From assembly GCA_023334545.1 (NCBI GenBank), contig JAADVB010000030.1, positions 46,714 through 110,713 of the forward strand: DNA of 64,000 nucleotides. Direction: 5' to 3'. Origin of the DNA: Salisapilia sapeloensis. Its lineage: Eukaryota; Oomycota; Peronosporomycetes; Peronosporales; Salisapiliaceae. A model generated the notes under the pieces. The model worked only from the letters and a program-made list of their open reading frames with translations, did no database searches and was not told the DNA's origin. Each line of letters opens with the position of its first letter. Position 1 is the first letter of the stretch. The translations under genes were made by a program, and so were the position numbers. Below are positions 35,329-46,349 of the stretch, in pieces.

Positions 35329-38085
35329 ATGTACGCCGCTCGACGTCGACTGCCGACGCGATTGCTGGCTTCAACAAGGCATGAGCTGTCGTCCGTTTCA
35401 CGACCGTCCGCGAGAGTTGCGTTGAAGCAGTATGGATTTATTCCGGAGAGAACGACGCAGTCGAGATCGCTCTTTGGGCTACGAGAGCTCCTCTTTGGCA
35501 AGTCGGAGGACGCTGCTGTCGAGGCCAACAAGGAGGCCAACAAGCTGACGGAGGAGACAGATGTGGCTAAGCAATTGACACAAGAGAATGTGGACGATCA
35601 AGGCAGTGAGGTCTTGTCGGACGAAGCGCCAGTGACGCAGCAGAGCTTGGCGATCCAAGCGCCCATCTCGTACTCGACTGGCAAGTACGCTCGTATCGCA
35701 TCAGGAGGGATCATGGCTTCCTGTGGCGACACGAGGGTACTAACGACGACTGTGTCCGACCCGAAGCGTTCGGGAGGCGACTTCCTACCGCTTACGGTCG
35801 ACTACCGTATCAAGTACTACGCCACGGGGCTCATTCCGTCCACAGCAACTCGAAAGGAGATGTCTGGCAGCAACGACGAGATCCTCCAGTCGCGCGTGCT
35901 GGACCGAGTCCTCCGTCCCATGTTTCCATCGGACTACAGTGACGAGACGCAGGTCATCTCGACCGTCCAGTCGCTGGACTCGAGTCACGACCCGCTCGTC
36001 GTCGCTATCAACAGTGCCTCTGCTGCGTTGTGTGTCTCGGACATTCCGTGGAACGGACCTGTCGGCTGTGCTCGTGTGGTGGAAGTGGACGGAGAGCTCG
36101 TGGTCCACCCGACGTCGTCCCAACGCGCTGTCGCGACGCTAGACGTCCTCTACGCTGCGAACGAGTACCGTACGATCATGATCGAGGCGAATGGCGACCA
36201 AGTCGACGAGAGAAAGATGCAGCGTGCGCTCGAGATGGCACATGACGCCGTCCAGCCGCTCATCCAGGACCAACTGGAGCTCTTCCGTGCGAGTGGCAAG
36301 GAAAAGAGATCGTACGTCTCGACGGCTGTGGAGAAGGAGGTCATGGACAAGGCGAACGACTTGGGCTATCACGAGGCCAAGGCTGTCCTCAGTCGACCGC
36401 ACGTGGGCAAGCAGGAGCGTCTAAACGCCGAGTCCTTTTACTACGGTAAAGTCACGTCGCAGCTCAAGAAGCATTTCCAGGACCGAGATGTCCCTGATAG
36501 TCAACTGCAGAAGGCTGCGCACGACGTCTTCCAACGGGCTTTGCGTGAAGCGATGCTCGAAAGCACGGACAAGTCGGCGAAGCGATACGACGGCCGGACG
36601 AGCACTCGTGTGCGAGAGCTGGGCTCGGAGATTGAAGTGCTGCCAATGGCGCACGGGTCGTCCGTCTTCTCGAGAGGAGAGACGCAGGTCCTGTGCTCTG
36701 CGACGTTGGGACCACTGGACCGAGCGCTGCGGATGCACTCGGCGCATAAAGACGTGTCGGACTTGGCGTCTGTCAAGCACGCCATGCTGCACTACGAGTT
36801 CCCTCCGTACTGCGTCAACGAGACGGGTCGCGTGGGAGGCGTCAACCGCCGTATGATCGGCCACGGAGCCTTGGCGGAGAAGGCGATCCTGCCGGTGCTT
36901 CCATCTATCACTGACTTTCCCTACACTGTCCGCATGACATCGGAGACGATGGGGTCGGATGGGTCTTCTTCCATGGCCACTGTCTGTGGTGTGTCTCTAG
37001 CGCTCATGGACGCCGGCGTGCCGATCACTTCTCCTGTCGCTGGTATCTCGATCGGTCTCGTCTCGGACGGAGATGCACATGGCAATGCGAAGGACATTGG
37101 CAAGTACAATCTCTTGACGGACATCCTCGGATCGGAAGACCACTTTGGCGACATGGACTTTAAGGTCGCTGGCACGCGAGATGGCATCACAGCGATTCAG
37201 TTGGATGTCAAGCTGCCTGGTATCCCGCTCGACATTCTCTGTGAAGCTCTGCAGAAGGCGAAGATCGCTCGTAAGCATGTTCTACGTCGTATGAGCTCCA
37301 CGATCTCTGGACCGAGGAGTGAGTTGGGTAATGGGCAAGTGCCTGGGCTCGGCATCGAGTTCGAAGTGCCGTTGGAAATGATCCCTGCTATCATCGGTAC
37401 TCGCGGGAAAGTCATTAACGACTTGGAGACGCGGCATCAGGTCAAGATCAGTATCGACCGATCGAGTGGGAAGGTGAGTGTGTCTGGGTCGACGGATGGC
37501 ATTGAAGCGGCCAAGAGTGAGATTATGGCTTTGAAGGGCATGCCGGACGGTATCGATGAGCATGCGAGTGTGTTGTTCCAGGTGGATACGAACAATATTC
37601 CGTTTATCATTGGATCTGGAGGCAAGCACGTGAATGAGCTGAGGGACTTGTACAAGTGCAAGATCAGCGTCGACAGCAAGACGGGGGATGTGAGTGTGGC
37701 TGGTGAAAAGGACCAGGTCGAGGCTGCGAAGAAGGCCATTCTCAACATCCGCGCGCCGTTCAACGTCGGTAACACGTACCAGATGCGTGTTGCCGAGCTG
37801 CTCGACTTTGGTGCCGTCCTCTACACGGTCGACGGTCAGGAGCACCGAGCCTTCGTCCATTCATCGGAGTTGTCGGACGAAACGGTGACGGACATCAAGG
37901 ACGTGCTTCAAGTCGGCCAGGAGATTCGCGTTATGTGTATAGATGCCAAGAGAGGCAGCATGTCTCGAAAGAATGTGCCGGCTGAAGGTGAAGAGGCGAG
38001 TGTGTCCAACTCGAAGCGTCCGGTGGCGTCGCTCGTGTCTGGACGTCGTCGAAGCCGGCCTAGGAAACCTCGTTCGAGCAACTAA
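35329..38085 (+). CDS. PNPT1: Mitochondrial polynucleotide phosphorylase (PNPase) with two KH domains
   Basis: Phosphate-dependent 3'-5' exoribonuclease of organelles. It is intronless, 918 residues. An Arg-rich N-terminus (MYAARRRLPTRLLASTRHEL) suggests a mitochondrial presequence. RNase PH domain 1 begins near residue 113 (GKYARIASGGIMASCGDTRV). RNase PH domain 2 begins near 417 (SSVFSRGETQVLCSATLG) and carries the active-site stretch SDGSSSMATVCG and the conserved GTRDGITAIQLDVK. Two KH-type motifs follow in tandem: VPLEMIPAIIGTRGKVI near 682 and TNNIPFIIGSGGKHV near 752. An S1 fold is near 813-870 (YQMRVAELLDFGAVLYTVDG). Typical PNPases have a single KH, so the second KH is unusual. The C-terminus is basic (SGRRRSRPRKPR). 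Its stop lies 94 bases from the Rictor stop. Confidence 0.95.
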   Translation: MYAARRRLPTRLLASTRHELSSVSRPSARVALKQYGFIPERTTQSRSLFGLRELLFGKSEDAAVEANKEANKLTEETDVAKQLTQENVDDQGSEVLSDEAPVTQQSLAIQAPISYSTGKYARIASGGIMASCGDTRVLTTTVSDPKRSGGDFLPLTVDYRIKYYATGLIPSTATRKEMSGSNDEILQSRVLDRVLRPMFPSDYSDETQVISTVQSLDSSHDPLVVAINSASAALCVSDIPWNGPVGCARVVEVDGELVVHPTSSQRAVATLDVLYAANEYRTIMIEANGDQVDERKMQRALEMAHDAVQPLIQDQLELFRASGKEKRSYVSTAVEKEVMDKANDLGYHEAKAVLSRPHVGKQERLNAESFYYGKVTSQLKKHFQDRDVPDSQLQKAAHDVFQRALREAMLESTDKSAKRYDGRTSTRVRELGSEIEVLPMAHGSSVFSRGETQVLCSATLGPLDRALRMHSAHKDVSDLASVKHAMLHYEFPPYCVNETGRVGGVNRRMIGHGALAEKAILPVLPSITDFPYTVRMTSETMGSDGSSSMATVCGVSLALMDAGVPITSPVAGISIGLVSDGDAHGNAKDIGKYNLLTDILGSEDHFGDMDFKVAGTRDGITAIQLDVKLPGIPLDILCEALQKAKIARKHVLRRMSSTISGPRSELGNGQVPGLGIEFEVPLEMIPAIIGTRGKVINDLETRHQVKISIDRSSGKVSVSGSTDGIEAAKSEIMALKGMPDGIDEHASVLFQVDTNNIPFIIGSGGKHVNELRDLYKCKISVDSKTGDVSVAGEKDQVEAAKKAILNIRAPFNVGNTYQMRVAELLDFGAVLYTVDGQEHRAFVHSSELSDETVTDIKDVLQVGQEIRVMCIDAKRGSMSRKNVPAEGEEASVSNSKRPVASLVSGRRRSRPRKPRSSN

Positions 38086-38179
38086 GTAGAGTAGTAGGAC
38101 GAGTAGAATGCAAGACGAGAATAGAAACAAATCATACACCATTTGAGTCCTTACGAAAGAGAGATGCTTATCTATGGAG

Positions 38180-41100
38180 CTAGACGGTTGCTTCCGGTGC
38201 ACCGACGGCAATGATCCGATCGCTCGATGGTCGGCGCTTGCGATTGCGCTTGAGCAGCATCGCACGATCCATCATTTCGTGGTGCCCGGTTGCACGCGAC
38301 GACGTGAGACCGTCGGCGACACTCGGTCTTCCATTAGCCATGGAGGCTCTCGATGACGATACGCCGAGACTTAGTCCATTTGCACCCGATGCTCGGCCGT
38401 TCACTTGGGATACATTCAGCGTCTGGACAGTGGACGTGAAGGACGGGACACTGGTCACTGACCGTCGACGTAACAGGGAAGGTGGAGGCGGTACTTTCAC
38501 TCCAGACGACGTGCGGTACTCGGCACTTTCATCTCGAATCGAGTCCAAAACGTCATCTGTGAGCGTAGCCTTTTCGAAGGCATTCAGGACAAATTGTCTT
38601 AGAGCTGAGCGGTAGTTGTATCGCTCTAGCAGCGCATGAATGTACAGCAAGAGCATAGGCTCTTCAAACAGAGGAGACTTGAGAGCTCGGAGTTTGTTTA
38701 GATTCGAGTGCGCTTCCTTTTGTGTAATGTGGTTACTCAAGTCCGCCACGTAGCGCAGGACTTCCCTCCACTCGGGCGGGACGTTCCGGAGGAGTGTCTG
38801 GAGATTAGACTTGGGTGTCTGTGTCACTGTTCGAGGCATACCTGGCGGTTCACGTGTCGGCCATTTGAATAGTGTGTCTGCGAGATGCGGCACTGCGATG
38901 GATGCGCGTGGATCTCTCGCCGAGTCCCATCCGAGTCGCGAGAGATGGTTGCGGCCGGCAGAGCACCGAGCGATCAGTCCGAGGACGTAGAAGCAGGTGC
39001 CTCGCACAGATACAATCGGCGAGTGCGTCGCGAGCTTTACGATCATATCAACCACGTCTGGTGCGTGGCGCTGGATGAGCTCGTAGCCCTGTGCCGTGGC
39101 TGCAACGTGTCCAAGCGCCCACAGCGCGGCTCGTTTCTCCAGCGGCACCGTCGCAGGGTCTCGTAGACTCTCGATAAAGTCCGGGACGTGCCCAGAGTTG
39201 TGCAGAATGTCGCATCCATTCGACGTCTTGGCCAGCTCTCCGTACAAGTGCGGTGGCAACGGGACGGATCGAGGTCGAAGCGGAAGTAGCTGCAGCGTGA
39301 ACTCAACGGACTTGAGGCGCACGCGTCGCACGCCTGCAGATCCAGTGTCCGTCTCGACTCGAAAGTTCCACACAGCTCGTTCGCCAGGTGCGCAGACAGA
39401 GCAGTCTGGTGACGGCAGCGTCTGGTGGTTGCGCTGGTCTGGCTGGCAGATACTCCAGTCCTTGTTCTCTTCCGCGACGGACTCGGGTGCAGGCATCGAT
39501 GACTCGTTCATGTCAAAGGAGCTGCCGAGTCCGGACTCTGAGCTCCGGTCGGCCGTCGCAGAGGTGGATCGCGTCCGGCTCTTGGACTGCGTGTCGCTCG
39601 AGAAGCCGCCAGAGGACATGACGAACCCACCGCTGCTTTGTGGAGGTGGCTTGGTGAAGCCTCGACGATCGACAGGTTGTGTACCGAGGAAAAGACATGC
39701 CTGGAGCGTCTGCTGGGAGTTCACGATGACTGGTTGAGGGATATTCCGGGCGTCTACGACGATGCCTTTAACGCGAATCGAGTTGGCGCGTAGATCGTCT
39801 TCGTCGATCGGAGTCTCCTCTTCTTCTCGCATCGATCCATCAATGTACGTTTCGAGGATCAAGTTGGATGGAGGACCACTGCCTGGAGGTCCGATGATCT
39901 TCACTTCCATGTTCCACGGCATGCGGTAGATCCAGTCGAGGCCCCAGAGCGACTGTGTCGAACCTTTGGAAGCACCGCTGCCGCGTTTCATCGGTACTTG
40001 AACTGGAATCGGCGTCGGTACGCTCTTGGTGGTGTTGCTCATAGTTGCTGACGATCGATCTCGTCCCGAAACGTCTCGCTGGAGAGCTCGGAAGAGTGCG
40101 TGCTCGACCGTTTGGACGTACGAAATGTACTTTTCTCGTCTCCACATCGATAGTGCGTGAGGTATCCAGTCATCTGTCTCTCGTAAGAAGCTCAGACCTT
40201 CTGGTAGCGACAGGAACTTGAGGAGCAAGGACTCGGCACGCTTGTCCTTGAGCTGCGTGAGCTTCGTCGGTCGCTTCGAGACCATCGCTAAAAGGCATTC
40301 ATGAGTTTCAGCTGCTTCTTCCAAGACACTCAGCGCCGCTCTAGCCACCTCCTCCTCTTGCGTGAGCTGTATGACAAGTGCATCGATGCCCCACTTGGCA
40401 AAGTCAGCTACTTCGGATCGTAGGAGAGCACGTAGGAGACATGTGGCGTAGAGTCTCAAGGCTTTGGACCCCTCCATCATCCACGACAGCAGCAGCTTTC
40501 GACTTCCGCCATCAACTGAATAGTCGAGATTTGCGAGGATGAGACGACAGAGGAAGTCGTGGCCTTTCGTCGTGCCCATGACGTAGAGTCTCTGGAAGAG
40601 ATTGGACTGTTCCATCATCTTCAAACCTTCTTTACTCGAGCTCATGAGTCCCAGGAGCGTAAAGTACTCTCGTAGCATCCTTCGAGAGCAGTATTCTGGC
40701 GAGAACATGCGTTCTTTCAAAACACCAATGTGGGACTCGACGATCGCTGCTTCAGGTCTCGCTTCCAGTTCCAACGCAGTCGAGATCTCTCGCAAGAGCT
40801 GCCCTCGACGATCCGTCTTAAGGAAGAGCAGACCTTCTTGATGATTCAGTAGCAACGTGTACATTTGACATGCAGGTCGTAGGAACGGGACAAAGTCTGG
40901 GATCCACGGCAATTGGGAAAAGTAGCCCTTATTCCCTGGATCGCAGCGGAAGAAACCAGAGAGGCGTTTGAAGAATTTAGTCTTCATGGCTTCCGATAGA
41001 CGCTGTGGATTCGTTAGCGGACCTTCTAATAGCTCTGAGATGATGTCCCAATTCCATTTCGTCCAGTTTTTATCCGTCAGCACGCGAGATCGATTGTGCA

Positions 41101-42833
41101 GCATCTCTTTGAACGTACTATCGTCAATCTGTGCATCCATCGAGAGCTTTAGTTCCTGTACCATGAGTTCTCGAGATGAAGAGCTCGATTTGCGTTGGAG
41201 AGATAGAGAAGATGAGACGGTGGAGGAGGAAGAAGTCGAACGTTGGAGAGGCTGCTGTTGAAATGGAAGTAGCGAAGGACGATTCGTGTCACGTAGTAGC
41301 TCGGATGCTAGTTGTACGCCGTTCACGCCACTACTACCATACGATACGAGTGAGACGCCTCTAGATGCGACGCTCCCAGAGCTCGCACCTACAGCTGTAG
41401 CGAGTTCTCCTAGCATTTCACTTGCTCGAATGGACTTTTCTCGCTGCAGACGTTCGATCAAGCTCTTGGCGTAGTTTCCCAATGGCTGCGTCGTCGTGGT
41501 TGTTAATGACGTAGCCGAGACAAGACCAGGGAGAGCGAGTAGAGAAGCACACTGCTGGTCTGGTAGGAGACGGGAGGACATGCGCAGGATGTCGGAGAGC
41601 AGCTCTACCGCCGGCTCGGCGAGTTCTCGGGAAGGACCGATGCCGAGCGTCAGGAGAGCGTCGAGAATACCACAGTGGATCATACCGAGGAGGATGACGA
41701 CGGTGTAGTTGTCCAAGACATTGAGCTGCGACGTCAGCGGCTGGTTGTCTGTTGCCATGACGCTGATAGGGACGGTCGTGGCACTGCTATCAGTCGACTC
41801 GGTGGATGTCGCGTCGAACGGAGCTTTCTTGTAAAAGATTTCGCAGATCGTCGACAGCACTGCTTTCTGCACGTCTTCTCCAACAGGCTTTACGAGCAGT
41901 TGGATGAGCGACTTTAGACCTTGTGGATTCGATGTGAGCACCACGATGCCTGTCCACGACCGCATCATCTTCACGATGGCATTACGACTGGCCATCCATC
42001 GCTGCCGACGCTCGTTCCCGGCTGGAAGGTCGGTGTCTGTGAATGGCGCCAAGAGCACTTGGCTGTCGATGAACGGATCCACGTACCGTCTAGTGGCTGG
42101 TTCGTTCAGAACCATGAGCATGGTGTATATTAAAGAGTCTGCTACGTCCTGGAAAGAAGGCTCGAGGATGGCGTCTACCAGCACACGGATGCCATTAGCT
42201 TCGGCAACGACCTCGGTGTTGCATAGTGCTAGTTCCCGCAGCGTTTCGAGAGAGATGCGGCGGAGATTGTCGTCTTTGTGATTGGCGATGGCGACGAGGG
42301 AGGCGACGAGAGCTGTTGGCATTTGACTCGCATCGATTTCCATGACGCGACGCACGACTTTGATCGCTTGGACGCGTTCAGCGAGCTGCTTCTGGTCGCG
42401 TTCCATGGCACGCACGACAAAGACGGGGATGTATAAATCGACGAAGCTCTTGACGTTATCTCGACTATTCATGCAGTAGCGAAGGACACGGAGCGCTCCT
42501 TGACGAGTGGAGGTGTCATTATCCGCTGCAAGACGCCGCATGCAGCGCATGACACGGTCCATGGGGAATTCATCTAGAAGCAGCGGATCGTTCTTGAGTT
42601 CCTATGGGTTTACAAGATGTAAGTGACAAGGATGGAGCTTAATGCAGACGTAGAGGACGTACATAGCATAATCGACCGGTGCTTTCGAGTTTCGACTTTC
42701 TATCCAAGTTTCCCCGTTCGATAGCGGTGCAAATGGTTGTCAGACTGCTTTCTCCCGTGGATGAAGATCCAACGGGGGCACTGGACGGAGGGGCCGAAGA
42801 CTGTGCCGATGTCGATCCTCGTTTGGACGACAT
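38180..42833 (-). CDS. Rictor, TORC2 subunit
   Basis: Scaffold subunit specific to TOR complex 2, which phosphorylates AGC kinases such as AKT and SGK. Two exons (42663-42833 and 38180-42601) join in phase 0 to 1530 residues, slightly shorter than human Rictor at about 1708. N-terminal Rictor block: FVVRAMERDQKQLAERVQAI with IKVVRRVMEID near residue 125. Mid-region: SSSKEGLKMMEQSNLFQRLY. C-terminal Rictor V block: LPPHLYGELAKTSNGCDILH near residue 1170, followed by EKRAALWALGHVAAT and RGTCFYVLGLIARC. Low-complexity Ser/Thr-rich inserts separate them. The start is the first ATG after an in-frame stop upstream, but a further 5' exon cannot be excluded. A PX-AGC kinase lies elsewhere in the window, but I infer no direct linkage. 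Confidence 0.93.
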
Positions 42834-44621
42834 ACCGACGTTGCTATCTACTATTGGCTCGAGTGCAAACGGTGCTGGTGTTGCAAGCTATCGACTGGCG
42901 TCTAGTGAGGATATGGAGACAATAAGATGCGATCGGGAAGGCTGCGCGGTGGACGGAGCAGGAGCGCGTGCCCTATCGGTCGGGGAATTTGGATCAATTT
43001 GTGAAGTGGATTCAGCTCTTGGTGAAGATGTCCGAGTGTATATGAAACGTGCAGCCAAGTAGCCTCAAATGTCTTTTGACAACGGACACTTGTGCGGAAT
43101 TGTAAATGGACAAATAGAAGTGGGCATGTTTTTATGAGATGGAGCTGGGGAAGAACGGTGGTCTGAAAAAGTGGTGATAGACCACGGACAAGTTCAAGTA
43201 GCTAGCGAAGATGAACTACGGGAAAGGGATGAAGGTTGGAAAATAACTCTTCGGATTAGATTGGTTGTATGGTCTATATGTGTAGAAATTGCAGTCCAGC
43301 AGTTCCTATGCTGATTGCAGCATTTCAGTGGTGGAAAGCTGGGCTTAGTGCTCTTCTATTGCTACGTTACGATGGCAATGGCCAATTGATCCCGCAACAG
43401 AGCCACAACTAGGATACCAGAGTAGATTTGTTCAAATGCAGGTGAAATCTAGAACCGACATCTGTGAGGACGAAGACATGGCTACGTTGATCGTCGCTGA
43501 CGAGTTTGTAGCTAAAGTGACTCCAATCCACGAAATAGAAACCTTTAGACATCCTTCACGTTGCATATACGACGGAAATGCTGCAATCCATGAGATGTTC
43601 GCCATACATCACAGTTTCTTTTGAGCCGTAGAGGACGCTTATAAAAGTCTTCCTCCGTTGAGACATGTACTGCAATCCTACGGCTCTTGTGTACCTTAAC
43701 ACGATTGTCTGAAGCATCGAGGCGTACTCGCTCTATCACCGATCTATCCGTGAGCATCCACATTCAATCCCCTGGCCTTTCGCTTTCTAGCTTGAGGTGT
43801 GTTCCTACAGACTTCAAGTGGATATACTTGAAAGTACGGATAGATCTTCCAGTGAGCTCTCAAGAGGCAAGGAATGACATGTAGAGTCCCAGGACCAACT
43901 CAATAGACACTTTGGAGTGCGCTCTATCTATCCATGTCAAAAATGGACATTCGAAAAACAAAAGTTTTGGTGGTCGACTCGAGATCGCTACTTCGTTGTT
44001 CGCATACTCTGGTGTTCGCTTGATCCGCGACGTTTCGAGATCATACAAAAAGCTAGTGAGCCCAGAATTCGCAACACTTTCCTTACAGTCGGCGCTGTTG
44101 GTTTGAATGACAAGCTTTTTGTATATCTCGGAAGAGTCAAGCCGCCAACACAACATCCTCGAGCGCAAAACCCTAGGTAGCAACTCGAGTCGACCACCAT
44201 AACTTTTGCAAAACGAATTTCTTTTCTTTGGCATTCAGGGATAGAGCATGCTCAACAATGTCTAGCGTGCAAGTCTAGTGTTTACATGCCATTTCATCCT
44301 CTCTGAAAGTCCCCAAGTATATCTACGACCGTCCAAGGTACACTGCACTCGAAGGCTCGATTGCTGCCTGAGAATGCCATGCGCATGTATTCACAGCATC
44401 GAGATATCAATAGCTGTAGCAATGGTGGGGACATACAATGTGGAGAGATGGAGTACAGCCTAAATTAGGATATGTGAAGCAAGTGGAATTAAACGACATC
44501 ATCAATTAATTTCATCGCGATCTTAATGTCAAGTCACATAGTGTAACCTGTTTATAAGCACTATTTTCTCTTAAAAAGAGGGAGGTGAATTTGTGGAGCA
44601 AAGGACAGGAACTCCGCAACG
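42834..44621. other. Long divergent intergenic region with coding-like traces
   Basis: At 1.8 kb this is the longest gap outside the desert. On the plus strand a single frame from 42679 to about 43309 is broken only by stops at 43060 and about 43135, and reads like degraded protein (MSFDNGHLCGIVNGQIEVGM at 43069). A 124-codon minus-strand frame at 43860-44234 and an overlapping plus frame have no recognisable domain. No RNA gene was found. The right end must carry the uL4m promoter. Confidence 0.35.
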
Positions 44622-45637
44622 ATGAATGCGCTCCGCTTGACTCGTGCGCTACGTGGACCTACGGCGTTTCCACTGCGCAGATGCGCTAGCACGGCTTCTG
44701 CAGCCACTTCTGCTAGTGAATCCTCCTCTGCACTGCCTAATCTTGACCTGGCGCCTGAGAAACCGGAGCCGGAACCTCGTATCATATCTGCTGCCAAGCA
44801 AGGTATAAATGCATGCAAACGAACCTAGGCAAACAGTGCTCTGATCATCGGCTTTCTACGATATATAGCTACGTATGCAGCAGATGGCACTGTGACCATG
44901 TCGAAGCTGTCCTTTAGCAACCAGGACGAGCTCGAAACGCTGACTTTGGACGGCAGTGTCTTTGGCGCAGCGCCTCGTGTGGACATCTTGCACCGTGTCG
45001 TTCGATGGCAGCTAGCTTGCCGTCGTGCTGGTACCACCAAGACCAAGTCTCGATCGGAAGTGAGCGGATCCACGCGTAAACCGTGGCGACAAAAAGGTCT
45101 CGGTCGAGCTCGTGTCGGCGACATTCGGTACGTTCATCTTTTCTTGATGCAGCAACGTAGAAGAGTATCTAATAAAGTTATCTCCTAGTGCTCCGCAGTG
45201 GCGTGGAGGGTACACGGTGCATGGCCCGCAGCCTCGAGACTACTCGTACAAACTGCCGAAGAAGGTGCGTGCGATGGGTCTCCGTGTCGCTCTCTCGACC
45301 AAGCTTCGTGAAGGAAAGCTGGCCATCGTTGACTCGTTGAACGTCGAGGTATGCTCTCTAGGCTACTACTTACCAGCAGTAGAAGGCTAATGTGTATGAG
45401 TAGACGTCCAAGCATAAGGAAATGAAAGAGCTTCTGGACTCTCGTCGATGGGACCACGCGCTCTTCATCCATGGCAGCGAGGTGGACGAGAACTTTGGTC
45501 TGTCGACGCGTAACATGGCGTACGTGGACTCGTTGCCGCAGGAGGCGGTCAACGTGTACTCGATCCTGCAAAAGGACCTCCTCGTCATCACGGCCGACGC
45601 GGTCAAGTACCTCGAGGACCGACTGCACGTGGACTAG
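44622..45637 (+). CDS. MRPL4: Mitochondrial ribosomal protein uL4
   Basis: Large-subunit protein of the mitochondrial ribosome. Four exons (44622-44802, 44869-45127, 45189-45348, 45404-45637) splice in frame to 277 residues. The N-terminus ([20 protein letters not shown]) is a classic mitochondrial presequence with a Ser/Ala-rich continuation. uL4 landmarks are [20 protein letters not shown], the basic loop [20 protein letters not shown] and ARVGDIRAPQWRGG in the exit-tunnel extension, then the C-terminal fold with [13 protein letters not shown] and [17 protein letters not shown]. Length and motif order match bacterial L4 plus a presequence. It converges with the small coiled-coil gene, 62 bases apart. 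Confidence 0.95.
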
Positions 45638-45699
45638 ACCTGGTCAAACATGTTAGAAGCTGCTTGCCAAACAAAACACTTTTTCGTTTTTTCATTTCT

Positions 45700-46215
45700 T
45701 TATCCTTCCTTGGTGTCATGGCCCATAGCTGCTCGTAGTCGATCTTCCACTGGCACCGGCATGCTCGACTTGACGTCATCCTCGTCCACCGTGTTAGTCG
45801 AGTGGAGTTGTCCGAGAAAGTCTTTCGCAGCGTCTAGTTCATGCAGGAGGACGTCGCGTTGGTGATGCATCCGCTCCACGAGCTCATCCCGCTTCCTTTG
45901 TTCCTTCTGACCGGTGGCAAGCAAGTCTCGCAGGCGCTGCTTGATCTGCCGCGTCTCTTGCTGGATGAGCGCTTGCTCCCTGGACCCTCCGTCCCCTGCG
46001 CTCTCGTACTCGCCGACGGCCATGCGCTCCAAGTGCCATCCCGTGAGCCCTTGGACGCGGCGATCCGGCGCACTTAGATTAAGAATCTCCTTGTAGTTAT
46101 CATCGTTCCGTCGTTGGTTGTACACGTCCTGCAGCTCGTTCCACTTGCCTTCGACGCCGTACTTGGTGTAGACATCGCAGAGTCTGCACAAGTCATCCAC
46201 GGCGCTCTTCTCCAT
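45700..46215 (-). CDS. Small coiled-coil protein of unknown function
   Basis: Intronless frame of 171 residues. The N-terminal part has paired cysteines (DDLCRLCDVYTKYG) and a moderately conserved-looking region (LNLSAPDRRVQGLTGWHLER). Residues 80-140 are a strongly charged helix with heptad spacing (QIKQRLRDLLATGQKEQRKR, VERMHHQRDVLLHELDAAKD), and the tail is acidic then basic. There is no signal peptide or membrane segment. It lies 134 bases downstream of the TYW fusion on the same strand and 62 bases from uL4m. Codon use resembles its neighbours, so it is probably real. I do not recognise a family. Confidence 0.65.
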   Translation of the reverse strand: MEKSAVDDLCRLCDVYTKYGVEGKWNELQDVYNQRRNDDNYKEILNLSAPDRRVQGLTGWHLERMAVGEYESAGDGGSREQALIQQETRQIKQRLRDLLATGQKEQRKRDELVERMHHQRDVLLHELDAAKDFLGQLHSTNTVDEDDVKSSMPVPVEDRLRAAMGHDTKEG

Positions 46216-46349
46216 GAATAAGTAGGTGCAAAAGCGAGAGATAGAATGGATGTAAACGACACGGTGCTTATTTGTTATTAAGGAGCTTGTCTTGCATGAA
46301 CTTTGAATCGTTCGATGCGAAGGAGTAAGAGTAGAAACAAAAGCAAGGT

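Noticed and set aside
43860-44234. 124-codon minus-strand frame
   Set aside because: Overlapped by an equally long plus frame, with no recognisable domain in either.
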